DNA from: Notamacropus eugenii
Lineage: Eukaryota; Chordata; Mammalia; Diprotodontia; Macropodidae
NCBI RefSeq assembly: GCF_028372415.1
Contig: NC_092879.1
Coordinates: 96,043,067-96,107,066, forward strand
Direction of reading: 5' to 3'
DNA: 64,000 bases
Part shown: one piece after another, positions 57,710 through 64,000 of the stretch
How positions within the stretch are numbered: position 1 is the stretch's first letter
How the letters are laid out: each line of letters starts with the position of its first letter
The notes under the pieces: model-generated
Seen by the model: only the letters and a program-made list of their open reading frames with translations
Databases searched by the model: none
Told to the model about the DNA's origin: nothing
Translations under genes and position numbers: made by a program

Positions 57710-58015
57710 CATCATCCTATCTTCTTCTGGATGCTGTCCAGATCATCAATGTTCTGAAATTGTGGTGCTCAGAACTGAGCATCATTCTCCAGATGAGGTC
57801 TGGTGCTAGTCCTAGACTTGACTGTTTTGTCTATTATTCTTTTAATGCAGTCTAATACTACATTTTTTGCTTGCCAAATCAAACTGCTAACTCATATTGC
57901 ATTTCCAGTCCACAAAAACCTGTAGATATTTTTCAGAGACACTACTTTGTAGACATGCCTCCATTAGCTTGTGCTTATGAAATTAATTTTTAGTTGGTTA
58001 ACTTTCATCTTATTT
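57710..58015 (+). repeat. CR1/L3-like ancient LINE fragment
   Basis: 'tggatgctgtccagatcatcaatgttc', 'ggtgctcagaactgagc', 'ttctccagatgaggtctggtgc' and 'aatgcagtctaatactacattttttgc' match wording I associate with CR1/L3-type fossils. Family assignment is tentative. Confidence 0.5.
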
Positions 58016-58031
58016 AAGTCCAAGGTGTAGC

Positions 58032-58236
58032 CAGGGGTGGGAAACCTGTGATCTTGAGGGCACATGTGGCCTTTTAGGTCTTCGGGTTTGGCCTTTTGGC
58101 TGAGTCCAAATTTGACAGACAAAATCCTTTTATTAAAGGGAGGTGCTATGGGAGGTTTGGATTCAGTGAAAGGGCTGCACTTGAGGACCTACAGGGCCAC
58201 ATGTGACCTTGAGGTCAGAGATTCCCCACCACTGTA
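58032..58236. mobile_element. hAT-like MITE, ~205 bp
   Basis: Left end caggggtgggaaacctgtg. The right end gattccccaccactg is its imperfect inverted complement (cagtggtggggaatc). Flanks share tgtagc/gtagc, possibly remains of an 8-bp target duplication. There is no coding sequence. A second, partial copy is at 18120. Confidence 0.7.
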
Positions 58237-58309
58237 GCATGGCTAGATATGCTGGCATTGGTGTGGCCTATGGCCATTGAATACCGCAGTTTCCAAAGAA
58301 TTACACTTA

Positions 58310-59279
58310 GGGGTTGTCCAGAAGATGGTAGAGGTGCTCAGGCTATAACACATTACAGTTGAAGACCTGAGGACTTCTACCTAAGATGGCAATGGGATGG
58401 GCTCTAAACAAGTGCAGCTCCCTCCAGACAAATGGAAAACGGTGCTCAATAAATTAAGGAGAAGGATACGGAGAGAGAGAGAGGAAAAGGGAAAGAGGGA
58501 GGTAGAGAGGAAGGGAGGAAAAGAAGGAGGGAGAGAGAGGGAGAAAAAGAAGAAGAAGAAGAAGAAGAAGAAGAAGAAGAAGAAGAAGAAGAAGAAGAAG
58601 GAGATGAGAAGAGAAATACAAGTTAGTTAATCTCAACAGTAATAAGAAAGAGTGACAACTACAAAGGACCACACTCTAATCTTTGAATGAGAGGCAGTGG
58701 TTAAGGGTCCCTGATTTGCCTCCTAGCTATATCCTGAAATGTTTGAAGGGACAGATAGCAGACAATGGGATCCCTAACTTAGTTTACTAGCACAGGATCC
58801 TGGATCCCTAATTTCTCTAGTCTGTCTAGGTTTGCTATAGGAGGAAAGCCTAGACATTTTGGGTAAGAGCATTCTGACCTGGACTTCAGGCAGCAGGGAG
58901 AACCCTATCTTAGTATCCTCATTTAGAATTAAGGGAAGGAATGGGAATGGGTTGGAATCCTCATTTAAGACTGATGGAGTGGCAGCCTCCAGTCTTGGCT
59001 AGGCATCATATTCCAGGATTGGGGTAGAGAGACAGAGCTGGGAGACCGTTGTGATCTACATTCAGCTACAACAAGTAGAAGTCCAGGAGAGAGCAGACCA
59101 CAGAGACTAAGATCCCAAGTTTAGCAACCCTATCTAGCATGAAGCCTTTCCCCTAAGATATCTCGAACCAAGACTGCTGGAAGAGACACAACAAAGATAT
59201 TCGTCAGGCCTATTACTGAAATCATGGTCCTTCACTGAGGGGAAGGGGTGACAATAACTCCAGAAATTATGGAATAAAA
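58310..59279 (+). mobile_element. Old L1 5' UTR
   Basis: Contains cctaagatggcaatggg at 58380, the decayed equivalent of the L1 5' box, and 'cccctaagatatctcgaaccaag' farther on. It leads into ORF1-like sequence at 59280. A purine microsatellite at 58470-58605 interrupts it. Confidence 0.55.
58470..58605. repeat. (GAGA)n then (GAA)n microsatellite
   Basis: A 130-base pure-purine tract. The right half (about 58548-58600) is ~17 uninterrupted GAA triplets, able to form a triplex (H-DNA). It encodes a poly-Lys frame on one strand and poly-Leu on the other, both artefacts. Confidence 0.97.
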
Positions 59280-59764
59280 ACTAGATGGGCTAAAATATAA
59301 ATAAAGGAAAATCCTTCATCCAGTGAAGAAATGTTATAGGCTGAAAAGAACCCAAGATTCCTGAAGAAGAAAATAATGCTACAAAAGTTACAAGTAGAAC
59401 TCTGGAAATAGGAATGGATTGGTCACAAAGACTCCAAGAAGGTATGGAAGAAAAGAAGGAATAATTGAAGTAATATATAAGGAATGAAATCATAGCTCTT
59501 GAGGAAAAACATGGAAGGAGAATAAATAATTTAGAACAGAAGTCCAAAGCCTTATCCAAGTAAGGTTTTAAGGAAAACAAAAACAGAATAGGCAAACAGA
59601 ACTCAAAATTCAGTGATAGAGCAGGAAACATTAGAAGAGTCAAAAGAATGAAAAATCGAAACATGTAAGGTATCTAACTCAACTGGAAACCAAGACAAGG
59701 AGAGAGAAGTTAAGAATAATTGGAGTATATAAAGTCATATTAAAAGAGAAGGGGAAAATGAAAC

Positions 59765-60005
59765 AAATTAGCTTTTATATAGTCCCTATCATGTTCTAGT
59801 CACTGTACTAAGTGCATTTTATAAATATCTCATTTGATCCTTACATTAATCCGCTATTATTATCCCCATTTTATGGCTGAAGAATGTGAGACAGACGTTG
59901 ACTTGCCCAGGGTCACATAGTTATTAAGTGTCTGAGGCTGTATTTGAACTGAGATCTTCCTGACTCCAGGCCTCCACTATCCTACAACTCTATCCAGCTC
60001 CCTCA
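59765..60005 (+). repeat. MIR/THER CORE-SINE inserted in L1 ORF1
   Basis: Nearly full-length: 'catgttctagtcactgtactaag', 'tgatccttacattaatccgctattattatccccatttta', 'cttgcccagggtcacatag', 'ttgaactgagatcttcctgactcc', 'ctctatccagctccctc'. Confidence 0.88.
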
Positions 60006-60171
60006 AAAAACCCTGACATAATATTTCAAGAAACAATAAAGTAAAATTTCCCAGAACTACTGGAACCAGAGATCAAAATAAAAATAGACACAATCCAAAG
60101 ATCACCAGCTGAAAGAAACCAGAAATGTAACATATAGAAATTTGCTTGCCAAACTTCATATGAAAGAAAAA

Positions 60172-60670
60172 ATGTTGTTTTGTTCTTTGTTTTCAAAGAG
60201 GACCACTTATATCACAGGCAACATCTTGACTCATATGTGAATTGAATCTAAAAGAGGCAGAGTTGCAATAAGTCATCAACTTCACTCTCTCTTCCAGAGT
60301 TATCAAAGTCTAGTGGCAAGATGAAAGTTAGGATGATTGAAGATGGCCCAGGATGCAGTAGATGGCCTTAGTATCTTCAATGTCTGTCTAAGCTCTAAGC
60401 ATCCATAGTGCCTTCTTATTTGCCTGCATGGCTGTTGGAAAAATTGTTCTCACACACCTGTCCACTGGGAGAAGTCTTCACATATTTGGGGTAGACAACC
60501 CCCTCACTCATCAACAAGTTTGTGGTCCATCAGTTACCCTCAACCTATGCTAGTCCATTTGCTAAAGTTTATAGAGGTGTGGCCACTGCACACCAAGGGT
60601 GGATAAGAAGCCCTGAAAAGGGTTTAATCAAGCACTCACAGCAGGGGTTATAGTCTTCCTTGAACACCCA
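60172..60670 (-). mobile_element. RTE-tailed LINE/SINE 3' end
   Basis: Reverse orientation of the element at 15691-16224. The plus strand begins gttgttttgttctttgttttc (the inverted tail) and holds 'ggccactgcacaccaagggtggataag' and 'cttccttgaacacccaaatac'. It lies inside old L1 ORF1. Confidence 0.75.
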
Positions 60671-61024
60671 AATACTCCACAGAAAAAATACTACAAGCAG
60701 CAAAGAAGACAGTGATCTGGAAAAGCAGTTAGGACCATGCAACATTATGCAATGGATGTATAAAAGGAAAGGGAATATAAATTTGATATGTTGAAAGAAA
60801 AAATTAAAAATTAACTAACAATCCACTCAATAAAAAAGATCTTCTAAACGGGAAAAATAAAACTTGATAGAATCAATGATTTCCAAGCATCCTTCTGAGG
60901 GAAGTTAGACCTAGGTAGAATCTTAAAAGAGATGAGAGAAGCCTAGAAAGTTAAACAACACTTTTGAGAGTCCCTTGGACAGTAAGGAGATCAAATCAGT
61001 CAATATCTAAAGAAATTAATTTAT

Positions 61025-61295
61025 ACTATTCACTGGAAGGTCAAATACTGAAACTCAACCTTAAATGCTTTGGCCATATTATGAGAAGTTGGGACTCACT
61101 GGAAAAGACTATGATACTGGCAAAGATGTAAAGAAAAAGGAAAAGGTGGTGTCAGAGGATGAGAGAGATAGACAGTGTCGTGGAAACAGTGAACATGAAC
61201 TTGGACAGATAGTTAAGGACAGAAGGGCCTGACGTGCTGTATTCCATGGAGTCACAAAGAATTGAACTACTGAACAATAATAACATATTAAGTTT
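61025..61295 (+). mobile_element. RTE/BovB-like LINE 3' end
   Basis: 'ctttggccatattatgagaagttgggactcactggaaaagac', 'aggatgagagagatag', 'cctgacgtgctgtattccatggagtcacaaagaattgaac' and tactgaacaataataa follow the BovB/RTE ORF end and 3' terminus. Wording corresponds to the RTE C-terminus but is not open. Confidence 0.8.
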
Positions 61296-61399
61296 GAGTT
61301 GCTTATATCCTAAAATGAAGAGAATCCCACCATCTTCAAAGGTCAAAGAAAGAACAGAAAGTAGGTGTGGCTTTATTGTAGAGAAGAAAAGTAGACTAA

Positions 61400-63169
61400 G
61401 AATATAGAGTAGGAAAGTGATGAGGAGGAATGGGAATGAACTTACTCTTTCTTTTTATGGGGAATACACAGAATATGATGAACTTCTGTTGATTACTGAA
61501 AGTGAATATGTGTTATGTATATGTGTATGCATGTATTTCCTAGCTTGTCTTGATGTTTGCCATAAAAAGTTCATACAGAAATTCAACCCCCCTTCAAAAT
61601 ATGAAAAAATCATTTACAATTTGATTAACATTATGATGAATAAAGATATTTTAAGGAAAAATTCTAACTTAAATAATCAAGAGTGAATGACTCAAATAGT
61701 GCATCACAAAAACAATAAATAATGTTATCAAAGAAAGTAATAACCATTAGATAATATAGGAAAACCTCTGAGATATAGTCAAAGCAAATCTTGGGAGAAA
61801 ATGTACACATTTAAATTGTCATTTAAAAAGAGAGATTAATGAATTGAGAAATTACCTAAAAACACTAGAAAAATCACCTAATTAGAAATGCTCCAATAAA
61901 AATAAAATATATAAATTCTGAAAATCAAAGAAGAGGTAATCAAAATGGGGGGATTATATTAATTTGACTCATGAAACTGGAAGCCTTCTTTACAGAGATG
62001 GTAAAACTGACAAATTATTAGCTAATTTGATAAAGAAAACAAAGAAGAAAACTAAATAGGAGGTAAAATAAATTATTAGATCCTTTTGTACCTACTGACA
62101 TGCCAAGAAAGTAAAAACTTAAACAGAATGGATGAAAAGTGACAAGATAAAATTTACTCAAATTTTAAAAAATAAGAAATTAAAAATAGCCAAACTTCAG
62201 AAACAGAAATTATATAAAGCATTAATGAACTCCCAAAGGAAAAAAAAAAGTTTCCAGGTTCAGATGTACTAACAAGTGAATTCTTTGAAACATTCAAAAA
62301 TAGTTAGGCCCAATGTTAGATACATTGCGAAAAATAGAAATAGAAGGCATCCTACCAAATGTTTCATATAAAACAAATATAATCATGATATAATCAAGCA
62401 GAGAACAAATTCCAATATCACTAATGAATGTCTACAAAAATACTGAAGATAATATCAAAGAAATAGATTATTTACTATGATCTGATTTGAATTCAGAGGT
62501 GGTTCAGCAACAGGAAGACTATGAATGGAACTGATTATACTAATGACAAAAGAAATAAAAATTATGCAATGATATTAATAGATATAGAAAAACTCCTTAG
62601 CAAAATACAATTATTTATATTAAAATAACAATAGTAAAAAAACATAAGAGTGAATGAAGATTTGCTTAACAAGTTATGAAGCATCTCTAAAATCAAAATT
62701 GATTTTTATCTCTTTAAAACCAAGCATGATTTGTAATGGAGAAATGCTAGAAGTCTTCTCAATAGAGTCAGGGATAAATCAAGGACGTGAATTGTCACTG
62801 CTATTATTTTACAGATTTCCAGGAACTGCTAGTTATATCAAAAAGATAAGAAAAAAGAAATTGAAGGAATAAATATAGGCTAAGGAGAAGTAAATTATTT
62901 TTATTTGCATTTGAAATGACAGTTTACTTAGAAAATCAAAAAGATTCAACGAAAAAATTAAGTAATTTACAACTTCAGTAAAATAGCAGGATATAAAAAC
63001 CCTCAGAAAATCATCATTTTTAATATTGTTAACTAAGCAAAGGAAGAGGAGATAGAAAAAGAAATTCTATTAAGCATGACTAAGAAACCATGTCAGCATC
63101 AATCTAACAAGATACATTCAGGATTTTATATGAATACAACTACTTTTTAAAGAAATGAATGAAAACTAA
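61400..63169 (+). mobile_element. Old L1 ORF2 (RT region)
   Basis: RT-domain wording near 62760-62820 (SIESGINQGRELSLLLFYRF for SGVKQGxPLSPLLFN) and FAFEMTVYLENQKDSTKKL near 62909-62963 (FADD changed to FAFE, catalytic Asp lost). Many stops. It continues at 63757 beyond the Tigger insertion. Confidence 0.72.
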
Positions 63170-63171
63170 TA

Positions 63172-63756
63172 CAATTGATTCTTGTCATTTGTGGTAATTA
63201 TGCTCTATAAGGTTGCTGCATAAAAATGAATTAGTAAATGCTGAGCCATTGCCCCCCAGGAGAAATACAAGGGGTAGGTTTGTGAGAGTCTTTGGTCATA
63301 ATATTTATCTTAGCATTTTCTGAAACAGCTTCATATATAGAGCAGCAAATTTTCTCTTCATTTTTCTGGATGCACTGTATTTTTGATTCATTAACAATGA
63401 ATTCATAACCAACAGCATTGTAATCCACGCCTGAAGGGAGCTCATATAACACGTGTTTTTCCATAAGGCATATCAGAGTCTTCTTGCACTTAGGGACACT
63501 ACACAGCATGTTAGTACAATCTGTAGCAGACATTTTAAACAGTGAAATTGCCAACAAAAAGTATAAAAATGCAAAAATAAATGGCACCAAATAGACCACA
63601 AAAAAGGATAGTTATTGACAACATAAGAGTTGAAACATGAAGATAGACCATTGCCATGTTCATCCTCAGCTGGAAATGCGGCTATCAGGTAACTGAAATT
63701 TTTCATAAGTAGGCAAATTCACAAATATGGAATCTATGAATAATGAGGATTGACTG
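63172..63756 (-). mobile_element. Tigger/pogo-like DNA transposon with transposase N-terminal remnant
   Basis: A 585-bp element with imperfect terminal inverted repeats: caattgattcttgtcatttg on the left, and on the right the complement of cagtcaatcctcattattca. TA is duplicated at 63170-63171 and 63757-63758, as in Tc1/mariner/pogo insertions. The rest of the transposase gene is deleted. It sits inside old L1 ORF2. Confidence 0.8.
63231..63480 (-). pseudogene. Tigger-type transposase, N-terminal DNA-binding remnant
   Basis: The minus strand encodes CKKTLICLMEKHVLYELPSG, then YNAVGYEFIVNESKIQCIQK and NEEKICCSIYEAV. This corresponds to the CENP-B/psq-type helix-turn-helix of Tigger and JRK-like transposases (pattern EK..VL..L..G.S..AVG..F.VNESTI..IKKNE). 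The helix-turn-helix residues are partly changed. No DDE domain follows. Confidence 0.75.
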
Positions 63757-64000
63757 TAACTGGAAAAATATGTACTGGTTGCAATTGGGATGCATCAGTG
63801 TAATAAAAAATTACAATGTTACCTAAATTAAGTTAACTTACATATTTAGTTTCATACAAATCAAAATGCCAAGTGCTTTTTTAATAAGTTGTAGAACAAG
63901 ACAAAATAATGCCACAATTTATCTGGAGAAACAAAGATCAAGAATCTCAAAGTTTAATAGTGAGAAAAACCAGAAATTAAGGGGGCTTGGCTATATAAGA
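63757..64000 (+). mobile_element. Old L1 ORF2, continuation to the window edge
   Basis: 'acaatttatctggagaaacaaagatcaagaatctcaa' (about 63914) corresponds to the KFIWKNKK/SRF part of ORF2 (compare 34313). The element runs off the window. Confidence 0.7.

Larger units (their letters stand above)
59280..61020 (+). mobile_element. Old L1 ORF1 region, split by MIR and RTE elements
   Basis: Segments 59280-59764, 60006-60171 and 60671-61020 are collinear parts of an ORF1-like sequence. Coiled-coil wording lies near 59450-59600 (EEKHGRRINNLEQKSKAL). 'aatatttcaagaaacaata' stands for IIFQETI near 60020, and 'aaaaaatactacaagcagc' stands for KILQAAKK near 60683. No intact frame. Confidence 0.65.

Noticed and set aside
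58397-58672. Poly-Lys and poly-Leu frames
   Set aside because: Products of the GAA/GAGA microsatellite on its two strands.

Overview
This looks like ordinary non-coding DNA from a marsupial mammal (opossum or Australian relative). The evidence is the repeat set. It includes LINE-1 and ORF1-only 'half-L1' (HAL1) copies with a marsupial-type coiled-coil ORF1. It also includes tRNA-derived SINEs with RTE/BovB-like tails ending in gaacaacaac, MIR/CORE-SINE and L2/CR1 fossils, pogo/Tigger-like and hAT-like DNA transposons, and long TG, CT and GAA microsatellites. There is no bacterial-style gene, operon, CRISPR array or rRNA. Family names are from memory of consensus sequences; no database search was possible.

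Layout. 1-1060: degenerate tandem array with a CT-rich spacer. 1061-13200: low-copy sequence with MIR, L2 and SINE fragments, one candidate host coding exon on the minus strand (6388-6653), and a HAL1 3' fragment inserted in a MIR. 13205-24830: nested old L1s, an RTE-tailed element, a tRNA SINE, an LTR-like block and one near-complete HAL1 with target duplications (19561-22352). 24860-31310: L2/MIR sequence, and a full-length, open retrocopy of ATP synthase subunit c (ATP5MC2-like) with its own target duplications (28410-29099). 31340-35165: an old L1 ORF2 carrying a SINE and a TA-flanked MITE. 35296-39985: a younger L1 with a large internal ORF2 deletion. 41500-45040: an L1 whose 5' part is inverted against its 3' part, a likely twin-priming product. 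47030-47240: alternating purine/pyrimidine tract. 47354-50035: second HAL1. 50250-52430: MIR/L2/CR1. 52440-56050: minus-strand HAL1 with an unexplained 1 kb block at its 3' end. 56075-58240: MIR, CR1-like and an hAT-like MITE. 58310-64000: a decayed L1 running off the window, hit by MIR, RTE, BovB-like and Tigger insertions.

The only host coding signals are the single splice-flanked exon at 6388-6653 (protein not recognised), the ATP5MC2 retrocopy and a weak 76-codon ORF at 29254-29484. The main result of the hunt is that four separate ORF1 copies (20976, 36958, 48655 and, on the minus strand, 54784) carry a stop codon at the same alignment position, just before the ORF1p C-terminal domain. 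This suggests a truncated-ORF1 lineage, although CpG decay must be excluded.
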